From NCBI GenBank assembly GCA_016709005.1, contig JADJEU010000002.1, positions 496,001-560,000 on the forward strand: a DNA stretch of 64,000 nt, given 5' to 3'. The position numbers and the translations under genes are program-made. This document shows positions 18,541 through 27,962 of the stretch, in pieces. The notes under the pieces were generated by a model. The model was not told the origin of the DNA and did not search any database. It worked only from the letters and a program-made list of their open reading frames with translations. Source of the stretch: Crocinitomicaceae bacterium. GTDB taxonomy: Bacteria; Bacteroidota; Bacteroidia; Flavobacteriales_D; Crocinitomicaceae. Each line of letters starts with the position of its first letter. Positions within the stretch are counted from its first letter, which is position 1.

Positions 18541-19824
18541 TTACAAAACCGAAACATCTTTCATCACAATACGTGCAGTATCGCGCGATTTTTGTTCCAG
18601 AAATATTTTCTTGTCAATCGTAACACGCTCAATAGTTGGCGTATCATAATGCCTTATCGTCACAAGCTCCAAACCTTCATTGTATTTCACAAAATACTGC
18701 GGTGTAAAATGATCAAATATTTTTTCGAGATTCACTTTGTCTGCGTCTACGCAAAACGAAAAACTTACCGCAGAGTTTTGCATGAGGTGAATGCGAATAC
18801 TTTCTCTACTCAAATAACTAAAAATTTCTTCCAGATTTTCTTCCACAACAAACGAAAAATCCTTCGGTGTGAGTGAAATCAGTACCTGATTCATCTTAAA
18901 AATAAACGACGGAATATTTGCGTCATGATCTACCGAAGCCTGAATCACAGAGCCCTTTGCATGTGGATCTATAAACGATTTTACATGCAGGGGAATGTTT
19001 TTCTTTTTAAGTGGCTGAATCGTTTTTGGGTGTATTACAGATGCACCAAAATAAGCCAGCTCAATGGCTTCTCGGAAAGAAATTTTTTCAAGCAAAACTG
19101 TATTGTCGAAATATTTTGGATCGGCATTTAACATGCCCGGAACATCTTTCCAAATCGTAACATCTTCAGCACTTAGAACAAAAGCCAGAATTGCTGCCGT
19201 AAAATCAGATCCTTCCCGTCCCAATGTGGTGGTGAACCCTTCTCTTGTGTGACCTAAAAATCCCTGAGTAATGACAATCGAATTTCCATTCGAAAACTCA
19301 TTATTCACAGCCTCAGAAACAAGCTCTTCAGTCTTCTCCCAGTTGATGTTTGCCTCTCGCCAACGATCTGTAGTCCTGATCATTTTTCGTGCATCAAGCC
19401 ATGCACATTTGAACCTTTGTTCTTGTAAGTAGGCAGCGACAATTTTTGTAGAAATAACTTCTCCCAGGGAAATTATCTGATCATATTCGAAATTATAATT
19501 CTCAGAGGGTTTTTGTTTCTTAAAGCGTTGTCTCAGATTTAGTAATATGGTAGTGATATCTCTTTATATTTCGGTTTTTCCAACACCAAATAAATCTTCA
19601 ATGATCTTCATGTGATAGGCATGAATTCCGTCTACCAGTTCATCTGCTTTTCCATCGCCATTCCAATAACTCCTCATTACATCTTCCAGCGCATTAGTAG
19701 TTTTACCCATTGCGGAAATCACAATCACTAATTTTTCATTCTTAAACAGATCAAGAATTTTTGCAACATTTTTTACTGCACTGGCATCTTTCACTGATGC
19801 CCCTCCAAATTTGAAAACTTTCAT
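18541..19824 (-). pseudogene. Aspartate kinase interrupted by an in-frame TAA
   Basis: ATG 19824 begins MKVFKFGGASVKDASAVKNVA, the aspartokinase N-terminal nucleotide-binding motif, but a TAA at 19564-19566 ends the frame after 86 codons. Reading on in the same frame without any shift gives RDITTILLNLRQRF..., then ISLGEVISTKIVAAYL, WLDARKMIRTTDRW and SIVITQGFLGHT...TTTLGREGSDFTAA, followed by the ACT regulatory region to 18541. The total of about 427 residues equals a full-length monofunctional aspartate kinase. The reaction is ATP-dependent phosphorylation of aspartate, first step to lysine/DAP, threonine and methionine. A single substitution explains the stop, unlike the indels seen elsewhere in this window. 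It may be a pseudogene with another copy elsewhere, an error, or a read-through case; reinitiation at ATG 19383 would lack the catalytic N-terminus. Confidence 0.85.
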
Positions 19825-20438
19825 TTTATCTTAATTCTTATTTTGACGTCATATGTCCTTTCGTTAAGAGTATCGCTTCAGAAGCGGTTCTCAGAACGAT
19901 ATAAATCCACTGCGAAATTAATCGGTTGTAGCCAACAAAGTTTAAAATAGGACAGTTTTCGATTATTTATCACGCGTGAGCGATTATTTGTGAAAAAAAC
20001 CATTCCGGTTAAACTATAGATATATCGATGCTTGCAAAACAACAATAACTTAAGTCTATAAAACTGTAATCAATTCGAAAAATATTCTTTGCCTTATTCA
20101 TTCCTATATCTTTCAAATCGTCCGGGCAAATTATTTTCCGAATACAAACCTGGTGATTAAGGTTGCGTAGATGATTATGACTTTTTCCTTGAAAGTACAA
20201 AGCAAGATTTGTTTTGGGATATTTGGATCAAGAGCCTCCATCTTGCAGCCCAAAAACATGTAGAGAACGGAATTATTACAATCAATAATTCGCAATTCCT
20301 TTTTACTTGAAATACGATCCATGAACATAAGTATTCACATTTATGGAATATCAACAAACATTTCTATATTTAACGATCATTGAATTGAGCAAATTTTTTG
20401 CTTTAAGTTCTCTCAGTACTAGCTTAACCCAAACCACA
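19825..20438. other. Long intergenic region, no convincing gene
   Basis: About 600 bp between the divergent aspartate kinase and a small hypothetical gene. Several overlapping minus-strand frames of 60-65 codons (20009-20357) have no starts or composition I trust. Pieces such as 'ELRIIDCNNSVLYM' and 'ICPDDLKDIG' in different frames faintly recall a PAS domain, so a decayed regulator is conceivable. Otherwise the region is AT-rich spacer that must contain promoters for both flanking genes. Confidence 0.35.
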
Positions 20439-20798
20439 ATGAATCTGCCTGAATCATATAGCAACGATCTCAAAACATTCTTCAATCAAAAAGAATTTGT
20501 TGCTTTAACAATCGATCAGATAAAGAAAGATTTACAAGGCCTGTATTATGACGATTACTACGTGGACCTGGATCATTCGGCGAATTTACTTCAAGATTCA
20601 ATTCATGCACTGTCACCCATCCTGACAATTCTTTCAAAACGCCAGCCTGAACAACTTTCACAATTCATTTATAAAGTTGATCTCGCCGAAAAAAAATTCT
20701 TTGATTCAATTTCAAGTGATCAGACACTCACGCATCTTGCACATCTCATTCTTGAACGAGAAGCACAAAAAGTTTATTTGCGCAAACGTTTCTCATAA
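20439..20798 (+). CDS. Small hypothetical protein
   Basis: ATG 20439 gives a 119-residue soluble, helix-rich protein (MNLPESYSNDLKTFFNQKEF...). The frame is open from 20343, but the extra leader lacks a signal peptide and has unusual composition, so I take the inner start. There are no catalytic motifs that I recognise; the C-terminus is basic (REAQKVYLRKRFS). Codon use resembles neighbouring genes, so it is probably real, but no function can be offered. It stands alone between the aspartate kinase region and the secreted protein gene. Confidence 0.55.
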   Translation: MNLPESYSNDLKTFFNQKEFVALTIDQIKKDLQGLYYDDYYVDLDHSANLLQDSIHALSPILTILSKRQPEQLSQFIYKVDLAEKKFFDSISSDQTLTHLAHLILEREAQKVYLRKRFS

Positions 20799-20840
20799 TG
20801 CTTACTTAACTGAATATTAATTGGATTGGAATATTTTCCA

Positions 20841-20872
20841 TTGACTCACTCAATTGGTTTTTCATACCTTTG
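20841..20872 (+). promoter_or_regulatory. Putative Bacteroidota promoter (TTG-N21-TACCTTTG)
   Basis: A TTG at 20841-20843 and TACCTTTG at 20865-20872 are separated by 21 nt, close to the phylum's -33/-7 spacing. The box ends 19 nt before ATG 20892 and lies inside the longer reading frame, which supports the inner start of the secreted protein gene. Confidence 0.5.
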
Positions 20873-20891
20873 TTTCACTAAAAAAAATAAA

Positions 20892-23513
20892 ATGAAAAAA
20901 GTAGTACTCGCATTGTGCGCTTTCAGTCTTGTTTTGAACCTGCGCGCTCAGGTTACAATTAACATAACACCTGATCGTGATAATTCCATCTATTCTGAAA
21001 GCAACAATTCAGGTGGTGATGGTCCGTTATTCTCTGGTGAAACCTGTTCAGGAAATTCACGCCGTGCGTTAATCCATTTTGACGTTGCCGGTAATTTGCC
21101 TGCTGGTGCAACAATTACTGCAGTTACGTTGACGCTGGAGGTTGAACAAGTTGGCGGATCACCTTCTACCAATAACTACTCCATTTCACCGCTCACCGCC
21201 AATTGGGGTGAAGGAACTTCTGCAGCGGATGGAACCGGATCACCAGCAGTTGCTCCTGATGCAACCTGGAATGATGGCATTTTAGGCACACCCTGGACAA
21301 GTGCCGGCGGTGACTTCAGCGCATCAGTAGCTACCACATCTTTAGGGCCTGTAACTGGTTCATTTAACTGGAGCTCTGCAGGTATGCTAACCAATGTTCA
21401 AAATTGGTATACAACCCCTGCAACAAATTTTGGATGGATTTTAATTGGTGATGAATCTACAACTTGCAGCGCGCGTATTTTTGGAAGCAAAGAAAGTGGA
21501 ACTGCGCCAGTACTCTCAGTAACATATTCTTGCGCCACGCCACCAACTGCCTCATGTCAAAATGTAGTTGCTTATCTAGATGACCTTGGACAATATACAG
21601 TAGATGGTATTGAAGTTGATAATGGTTCTGTTGCCAATTGCGGCGGACCGTTAACATTTTCTGTAAGTCCAGATGTGTTTGACTGTTCAGATATTATTCC
21701 AAGCACACAATCCTTAATTTTAACCGCAATCTATGATGGAAATTTAGCGGGTGGATTGCCAAAAGGAGTTGAAATTTTTGCTGCAAATGATATTGCCGAC
21801 TTGAGTATTTATGGATTAGGTTCAGCTACAAACGGTGGCGGAACTGATGGTCAAGAATTTACTTTTCCAGCTGTAAGTGTTTCTGCCGGAACTTATATTT
21901 ACGTTTCATCAGAAATTCCTGGTTTTACTAACTTTTTTGGATTTGCTCCCGACTATGTTAGTGCTGCAGTATCAATTAACGGAGATGACGCTGTTGAACT
22001 TTTCGAAAATGGAACAGTGATTGACGTTTATGGTGAACAAACCTGGACTGCCGGACCACACCCTTGGTTTTATACTGATGGCTTTGCATATCGCAACATT
22101 AATACAAATGCTGATGGTTCAACATTTGTACCTGGAAACTGGACCTTGAGTGGCATCAATGCTTTGGATCCCGCACTAACAAATGCAACAGCTCCAATTC
22201 CTGTTCCAATCGGGACTTACATTTCATCTTCATTTATTCCGGTTACACTTACAGTCACAGATGCTTTTACAAACACAGCAACATGCACCAGCGCAGTAAT
22301 TGTATTTGACACACTTGCGCCTGTAATGGATTGCATTGCACCAACAACTTTCAACTTAGATGGAACAGGTAATTTGAATTTGGCGACTGGTGATATAGAT
22401 GATGGGACAGCTGACGGCTGTGGAATCGCATCAATGACTATTTCACAAACTGCTTTTGATTGTTCTGATCTTGGATTGAATCAAATTACATTAACTGCAA
22501 CTGACAATTATGGAAATACCGACGCTTGCGTTGCCGATGTTACAATCCAAATGGTTGGTGGATTGACAATCACCGAAGATGCAAGCCAAGACATTACATG
22601 TAACGGAGATAATGACGGATCTATTTCTACGACTATCACAGGCGGAACCTCACCATATATTATTGACTGGGACAACGACGGAACAGGCGATAATGATGAC
22701 CTGGAAGACTTAACTGGATTGGGAGACGGAACATATACCTTAAATGTTTCTGACCAATCAGGATGCACTGCCCAATTAATAGTTGTCATTTCTGAGCCTG
22801 CTCTGATTGATGCGACGCTTGTAACCGATAATATTTCATGTGTGGGTGAACTGGATGGCACCATAGACATGACTGTTACTGGCGGAACAGGTGCTTATCT
22901 TTTTGACTGGGATAATGATGGAACCGGAGATACCGATGACACAGAAGATTTAACCAGCCTTACTTTTGGAAATTACGAAGTTGAAATTACCGATGCAAAC
23001 GGATGCAGTGCACTTTTTAACGCGACAATCTTTGATGCAACACCTGTAAATATTGGTGTAACACAAACCGGATTTTCTTTAGCCGCTAATGCAACTTCAG
23101 CAACTTACCAATGGATAGTTTGTCCTGGAAATACAGACATCGCAGGTGCAACAAACGCAACATTTGATGCAACTGTCGATGGTGATTATGCAGTGATTGT
23201 GACAGATGGAAACGGTTGTGAAGATACCTCAGCGTGCTACGCAATTTTAGGATTGTCAACGGGTGAAATGAACACTAGCGCAATTCATTTTTATCCAAAT
23301 CCTGCTACTGAATTTATTATACTTGATTTACCAGATTTTACGGCAAGTCAAGTCATTCAGGTGATGGATGCAAATGGTAGAATTGTACTCACTCAAACGG
23401 TCAATTCAAATAAAGAAATTTTGAATGTTTCACAACTTGAAAGCGGTGTCTATTTTATCGCTATTACGTCCGTAGAATCAAACATTATTTCAAAATTTAC
23501 GATCGCTAGATAA
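20892..23513 (+). CDS. Large secreted multidomain protein: DNRLRE, lamin-tail insertion, HYR-like and SprB repeats, T9SS type A sorting domain
   Basis: From ATG 20892 (873 residues) the signal peptide is MKKVVLALCAFSLVLNLRAQ. Residues ~20-200 form a DNRLRE domain (DRDNSIYSESNN, RRALIHFDV). A HYR/Ig-like unit begins near 215. After 'FDCSDI' it is interrupted by a lamin-tail-like domain at about 273-446 (ILTAIYDGNLAGGLPKGVEIFA...GDDAVELFENGTVIDVYG), then resumes with PVTLTVTDAFTNTATC. A second uninterrupted unit follows (FDCSDLGLNQITLTATD). Two SprB-type repeats lie near 567 and 648 (ITCNGDNDGSI, ISCVGELDGTI). The C-terminal T9SS type A domain starts near 798 (FYPNPATEFI...GVYFIAI). Likely exported across the outer membrane and attached to the surface. 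A strong terminator follows. Confidence 0.85.
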   Translation: MKKVVLALCAFSLVLNLRAQVTINITPDRDNSIYSESNNSGGDGPLFSGETCSGNSRRALIHFDVAGNLPAGATITAVTLTLEVEQVGGSPSTNNYSISPLTANWGEGTSAADGTGSPAVAPDATWNDGILGTPWTSAGGDFSASVATTSLGPVTGSFNWSSAGMLTNVQNWYTTPATNFGWILIGDESTTCSARIFGSKESGTAPVLSVTYSCATPPTASCQNVVAYLDDLGQYTVDGIEVDNGSVANCGGPLTFSVSPDVFDCSDIIPSTQSLILTAIYDGNLAGGLPKGVEIFAANDIADLSIYGLGSATNGGGTDGQEFTFPAVSVSAGTYIYVSSEIPGFTNFFGFAPDYVSAAVSINGDDAVELFENGTVIDVYGEQTWTAGPHPWFYTDGFAYRNINTNADGSTFVPGNWTLSGINALDPALTNATAPIPVPIGTYISSSFIPVTLTVTDAFTNTATCTSAVIVFDTLAPVMDCIAPTTFNLDGTGNLNLATGDIDDGTADGCGIASMTISQTAFDCSDLGLNQITLTATDNYGNTDACVADVTIQMVGGLTITEDASQDITCNGDNDGSISTTITGGTSPYIIDWDNDGTGDNDDLEDLTGLGDGTYTLNVSDQSGCTAQLIVVISEPALIDATLVTDNISCVGELDGTIDMTVTGGTGAYLFDWDNDGTGDTDDTEDLTSLTFGNYEVEITDANGCSALFNATIFDATPVNIGVTQTGFSLAANATSATYQWIVCPGNTDIAGATNATFDATVDGDYAVIVTDGNGCEDTSACYAILGLSTGEMNTSAIHFYPNPATEFIILDLPDFTASQVIQVMDANGRIVLTQTVNSNKEILNVSQLESGVYFIAITSVESNIISKFTIAR

Positions 23514-23533
23514 TTTCATTTTGAACCAGTGTG

Positions 23534-23569
23534 AAAACCCCGGCCTGTTCTCAACGGTCCGGGGTTTTT
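23534..23569 (+). terminator. Strong intrinsic terminator
   Basis: AAAACCCCGG (23534-23543) pairs with CCGGGGTTTT (23559-23568) around a 15-nt loop and ends in TTTTT. It lies 20 nt after the stop of the secreted protein gene. Confidence 0.85.
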
Positions 23570-23695
23570 GGTTTTAGTGTGGTTCAGACGATTCTGCGGA
23601 CCACACCAAAATCAAATCAATCGTATTTAAATCCAGAAAGTCAGGCTACTTCAGATATTATGGCCGCTAAAGGCTTTCCATATTCAGATATTTTT

Positions 23696-23703
23696 TAGCT
23701 TTG
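23696..23703 (+). promoter_or_regulatory. Putative -7 box (TAGCTTTG) for sucA
   Basis: TAGCTTTG fits TAnnTTTG and ends 24 nt before the sucA start at 23728. No clear TTG at the -33 position. Confidence 0.45.
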
Positions 23704-23727
23704 TACAGGTAGCATTCAAACTAAATC

Positions 23728-26442
23728 ATGGATAAATTCACATATCTCGGCAACGGCGATGTAAACGCAATTGACGACTTGTACAACCAGTATCTTAAAA
23801 ACCCTGAATCGGTAGATATTCAATGGGCACGTTTTTTTGAAGGTGTTGATTTCGTAAAAACTGATTTTACTTCAGGTGGAATTCCTGAAAATTTTCAGAA
23901 AGAATTTAAAATCATCAACCTCATTAATGCCTACCGCTCGCGCGGGCATTTATTTACTAAAACAAATCCTGTAAGAGAAAGAAGACATTATTCACCAGAT
24001 CTTTCCATTGAAAATTTTGGATTGGATAAAAGTGATCTGGCAACCGTATTTCAAGCAGGAAATGAAATTGGAATTGGACCAGCCACATTAACCGATATCA
24101 TTCACCACTTGGAACAAACCTATTGCCAGTCGATTGGTATCGAGTTTGTTTACATGCGTGAACCTGATCGCGTGCAGTGGTTTAAAGAAAAAATAGAATT
24201 GGCTAATCGTCCAAAATTTTCTGCAGACGACAAAAAAAGAATCTTTTCAAAACTGAATAGCGCCACTGTTTTTGAGCAGTTCCTTCACAAAAAATATGTT
24301 GGACAAAAACGTTTCTCACTGGAAGGTGGTGAGTCTTTGATTCCAAGTTTAGATGCAATTGTTCAACACGGTTCCAAGCTAGGAGTTAAAGAGGTTGTAG
24401 TTGGTATGGCTCATCGCGGTCGACTAAGTACGCTTGTAAATATTTTTGAGAAAGATTTTAAATCAGTCTTTACCGAATTTGATGGCAAACATTTTGACAG
24501 CGACGAATCTTTTGATGGTGACGTAAAGTATCATCTTGGTTTCTCAAAAGATATTGCAACTGCTGATGGCAACTCAGTTCATTTGACATTAGCACCAAAT
24601 CCTTCACATCTTGAAGCAGTAGCGCCTGTAGTAGAAGGAATCAGCCGTGCAAAACTGGATCACTATTTAAAAGATGAAAAAGCAATTATTCCGGTAGTTA
24701 TTCACGGTGATGCAGCTATTGCCGGACAAGGAATAGTTTATGAAGTTTTACAAATGGCTCAGCTGGATGGATACCGCGCAGGTGGAACCATTCACATTGT
24801 AGTAAATAATCAGGTAGGATTTACAACCAATTATTTAGACGCAAGATCATCTACCTATTGCACAGACGTTGCTAAAACAACATTGTGTCCTGTATTCCAT
24901 GTAAATGGAGATGACATTGAAGCAGTAGTACAAACAATCAAAATTGCAGTTGAATATCGTCAGCAATTTAACCGCGATGTTTTTATTGATTTGCTTGGCT
25001 ACAGAAAATACGGACACAACGAAGGAGATGAGCCAAAATTCACACAGCCTAAATTGTACAAAGCAATTGCCGCGCATCCAACTCCACGTGAAATCTATTT
25101 ACAACAGTTAATTTCAGAAGGCGTTTTAACAGCAGAAGAAGGTCAGAAATACGAAGACGATTTTATCACCAAGGTAGATCGTGCACACGAAGAATCTAAA
25201 AAACTGGAAAAAAGTGCTGTACTCAATTTCCTGGAAGATACCTGGAAAGGCTTCAGACACGGTCGTCAGGTAGATTTTGATGCATCACCTGAAACCGGTG
25301 TTGCAAAAGCAAAATTGCTTGATCTTGGAACCAAATTAGCATCGCTTCCAAAAGAAAATAAATACTTCCGCAAGATTGAAAAGTTGCTGGAAGATCGTTT
25401 GGAAATGTTGAAAAACAATACGCTTGATTGGGGAATGGCAGAGATGATGGCTTATGCTTCATTGCTTGTAGAAGGCCACCCTGTTCGTGTTTCAGGACAA
25501 GATGTCGAACGCGGAACATTCTCACACCGTCACGCAGTTGTTAAAACTGAAGACGATGAAAAAGAAATTGTCACGCTCAATTTACTTGATAAAAAACAAG
25601 CTCCATTTTCAATTTACAACTCGTTACTTTCTGAGTACGGTGTTTTAGGATTTGAATATGGCTACTCATTGGCAACACCGCAAGGACTTACCATTTGGGA
25701 AGCACAGTTTGGAGATTTCTTCAACGGTGCACAAATTATGGTGGATCAATTCATTGCTGCCGGTGAAGATAAATGGTGGGTACAAAGCGGACTTGTTATG
25801 TTATTACCGCACGGTTACGAAGGCCAAGGAGCTGAGCATTCGAGTGCGCGTGTAGAACGCTTTTTACAAATGTGTGCAGATTTAAATATGCAAGTTTGTA
25901 ATACTTCAACCCCAGCAAATCATTTCCATTTGTTGAGAAGACAAATTCACCGTGAGTTTAGAAAACCATTGGTGGTGTTTTCACCAAAAGCATTGTTGCG
26001 TCATCCAAAAGCAGTATCCAAAGTGGAAGATCTTGCCAAAGGATCATTCCAAGAAGTGTTAGATGATGATGTAACAAAAACAAAAGTAGATACCATTGTA
26101 CTTTGCTCTGGTAAATTCTACTACGAAATGAAAGACGAGGCAGAAAAAAGAGGTGTTACCAATGCCGCTTATATCCGCTTGGAACAAATGTATCCGCTGC
26201 CTGAAAAGCAATTGGAAAAAGTACTTTCAGGATACAAAAATGCTAAACGTTTTATCTGGGCTCAGGAAGAACCAGAAAATATGGGAGCGTGGTCATACAT
26301 GGCTCTTGCATTAAGAAAATACAATTTAGATTTTGCTGCAGGACGACCAAGTGCTGCGCCAGCCGCAGGTTCAAGTTCATTGCACAAAAAACGATTGGCT
26401 GAATTGTATGATCGTTTGTTCACAAAAATTGCCGGAAAATAA
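23728..26442 (+). CDS. sucA: 2-oxoglutarate dehydrogenase E1 component
   Basis: 904 residues, normal for E1o. The N-terminal segment NGDVNAIDDLYNQYLKNPESVD...WARFF is the E1o-specific extension. The thiamine-diphosphate domain shows GMAHRGRLSTLVN near residue 230, the metal/diphosphate motif HGDAAIAGQGIVYE near 327-340 and NNQVGFTT near 360. The C-terminal transketolase-like half contains RGTFSHRHAVV, HGYEGQGAEHSSAR and CNTSTPANHFHLLRRQ. It decarboxylates 2-oxoglutarate and transfers the succinyl group to the E2 lipoyl arm in the TCA cycle. The E2 gene follows 33 nt later, so they form an operon. No E3 (lipoamide dehydrogenase) gene is in the window. Confidence 0.97.
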   Translation: MDKFTYLGNGDVNAIDDLYNQYLKNPESVDIQWARFFEGVDFVKTDFTSGGIPENFQKEFKIINLINAYRSRGHLFTKTNPVRERRHYSPDLSIENFGLDKSDLATVFQAGNEIGIGPATLTDIIHHLEQTYCQSIGIEFVYMREPDRVQWFKEKIELANRPKFSADDKKRIFSKLNSATVFEQFLHKKYVGQKRFSLEGGESLIPSLDAIVQHGSKLGVKEVVVGMAHRGRLSTLVNIFEKDFKSVFTEFDGKHFDSDESFDGDVKYHLGFSKDIATADGNSVHLTLAPNPSHLEAVAPVVEGISRAKLDHYLKDEKAIIPVVIHGDAAIAGQGIVYEVLQMAQLDGYRAGGTIHIVVNNQVGFTTNYLDARSSTYCTDVAKTTLCPVFHVNGDDIEAVVQTIKIAVEYRQQFNRDVFIDLLGYRKYGHNEGDEPKFTQPKLYKAIAAHPTPREIYLQQLISEGVLTAEEGQKYEDDFITKVDRAHEESKKLEKSAVLNFLEDTWKGFRHGRQVDFDASPETGVAKAKLLDLGTKLASLPKENKYFRKIEKLLEDRLEMLKNNTLDWGMAEMMAYASLLVEGHPVRVSGQDVERGTFSHRHAVVKTEDDEKEIVTLNLLDKKQAPFSIYNSLLSEYGVLGFEYGYSLATPQGLTIWEAQFGDFFNGAQIMVDQFIAAGEDKWWVQSGLVMLLPHGYEGQGAEHSSARVERFLQMCADLNMQVCNTSTPANHFHLLRRQIHREFRKPLVVFSPKALLRHPKAVSKVEDLAKGSFQEVLDDDVTKTKVDTIVLCSGKFYYEMKDEAEKRGVTNAAYIRLEQMYPLPEKQLEKVLSGYKNAKRFIWAQEEPENMGAWSYMALALRKYNLDFAAGRPSAAPAAGSSSLHKKRLAELYDRLFTKIAGK

Positions 26443-26475
26443 TTTGATCAATTAAAACTTTAAAATAAAACTGAA

Positions 26476-27756
26476 ATGTCTGTATTAGAAATGAAAGTTC
26501 CCTCTCCGGGAGAATCAATATCGGAAGTTGAAATTGCAACCTGGTTAGTAAAAGATGGTGACTACGTTGAAAAAGATCAAGCGATTGCTGAAGTAGATTC
26601 AGATAAAGCTACGCTCGAATTACCTGCGGAAGCATCTGGAATCATTACACTAAAAGCTGCAGAAGGCGATGCGGTTAAAGTTGGATCAGTAGTTTGTCAC
26701 ATTGACACTTCAGCGGCAAAACCAGCGGGAGCATCAAATGGCGCTGCGAAAAAAGTTGCCGAAAAAGCTACTCCGGTTGCTGAAAAAGTTGCCGTAAAAG
26801 AAGAAGTAAAACCAAATCCATCTCCAGTTGAAACCAAAAAACCAGTTGAAGCATCTTATGCTGCTGGACATCCATCTGTATCTGCAAAAAAGATCATGGA
26901 TGAAAACGGAATTTCAAACGGACAAGTAAATGGAACTGGTAAAGGCGGACGCATCACAAAACAAGATGTAGTTGCTGCTATGGCAAGCGGATTCTCAGCT
27001 TCAGCTACACAAGGCTGGGGTGGAACACGTGAACAGAATCGCGAAAAAATGTCCATGTTGCGTCGTAAAGTAGCAGAGCGTTTGGTGTCTGTAAAAAATG
27101 AAACCGCAATGCTTACGACGTTCAACGAAGTAGACATGAAACCAATCATGGACATTCGTGAGAAGTACAAAAAAGCATTTACAGATTTACATCAGGTGAA
27201 TTTAGGCTTCATGTCTTTCTTTACTAAAGCCGTTACTGAAGCATTAAATTTATTCCCATCTGTCAACGGACAAATTGATGATAAAGAAATTATTTTCCAC
27301 GATTATGCAGATATAGGTATTGCTGTTTCGTCTCCAAAAGGCTTGATGGTTCCTATTGTTCGCAACGCTGAGAAAATGAGTCTGGCAGAAATTGAAGCAG
27401 AGATTAAACGTCTTGCAATTAAAGCGCGTGAAGGAAAAATTACACCGGATGAAATGACCGGAGGAACATTCACAATCACCAACGGTGGTGTGTTTGGATC
27501 TATGTTATCTACACCAATCATCAACCCGCCGCAATCTGCAATTTTAGGAATGCACAACGTGGTTGAACGCGCAGTTGTAATCAATGGCAAAATCGAAATC
27601 AGACCAATTATGTACGTAGCACTTTCTTACGATCACAGAATTATTGATGGAAAAGAATCGGTTAGTTTCTTAGTGAAAGTAAAAGAGATGTTGGAGAATC
27701 CAGAACGTATGATTTTTGGAGGCAAAGATCCGGTGCAAGTATTGTTGGGGTTATAA
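26476..27756 (+). CDS. sucB: Dihydrolipoyllysine succinyltransferase, E2 of 2-oxoglutarate dehydrogenase
   Basis: 426 residues with three modules. The lipoyl domain at 1-80 carries Lys44 (DSDKATLELPAE) for lipoylation. An Ala/Lys/Pro-rich flexible linker covers about 83-128, and a peripheral subunit-binding domain about 130-166 (HPSVSAKKIMDENGI...GGRITKQDV). The acyltransferase core ends in SYDHRIIDG, with catalytic His387 and Asp391. Downstream of sucA with 33 nt between, as expected for the succinyl-transferring E2. The sequence RREKMSMLRRKVAERL start of the core is typical of SucB/OdhB. A REP-like inverted pair follows the stop codon and may form the 3' end of the mRNA. Confidence 0.95.
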   Translation: MSVLEMKVPSPGESISEVEIATWLVKDGDYVEKDQAIAEVDSDKATLELPAEASGIITLKAAEGDAVKVGSVVCHIDTSAAKPAGASNGAAKKVAEKATPVAEKVAVKEEVKPNPSPVETKKPVEASYAAGHPSVSAKKIMDENGISNGQVNGTGKGGRITKQDVVAAMASGFSASATQGWGGTREQNREKMSMLRRKVAERLVSVKNETAMLTTFNEVDMKPIMDIREKYKKAFTDLHQVNLGFMSFFTKAVTEALNLFPSVNGQIDDKEIIFHDYADIGIAVSSPKGLMVPIVRNAEKMSLAEIEAEIKRLAIKAREGKITPDEMTGGTFTITNGGVFGSMLSTPIINPPQSAILGMHNVVERAVVINGKIEIRPIMYVALSYDHRIIDGKESVSFLVKVKEMLENPERMIFGGKDPVQVLLGL

Positions 27757-27766
27757 AAACTACAGT

Positions 27767-27928
27767 CGGTGACTTCGGCTCCGCTCAGTCACCGGTTACT
27801 TATTTTACGTTGAGATAATGACAGACTTTTAGCAGTAATACAAATCTTCTAAGACCATTTTAAAATTATCACCCGTTGAAAAAAATATAGCGCAGCATTT
27901 ACCGGTGACTGAGCGTAGCCGAAGTCAC
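27767..27928. repeat. Pair of REP-like palindromic repeats in inverted orientation
   Basis: Copy 1 (27767-27795) has perfect arms CGGTGACT and AGTCACCG around the loop TCGGCTCCGCTC. Copy 2 (27902-27928) is the reverse complement with a single difference in the shared 27 nt. Both occupy the space between sucB and the next plus-strand gene. Each can fold alone, and the two can pair into a long stem. I recognise GTGACTTCGGCTcCGCTCAGTCAC as a dispersed intergenic repeat type in Bacteroidota genomes. Possible roles are transcription end protection or a non-autonomous mobile repeat. Confidence 0.75.
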
Positions 27929-27962
27929 AATTTTTAATAGAACAAAATAAAACCAAACACCT

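Noticed and set aside
20131..20328. 65-codon minus-strand frame as a real gene
   Set aside because: Several overlapping frames with no conserved start or motif; retained only as a possible eroded remnant.
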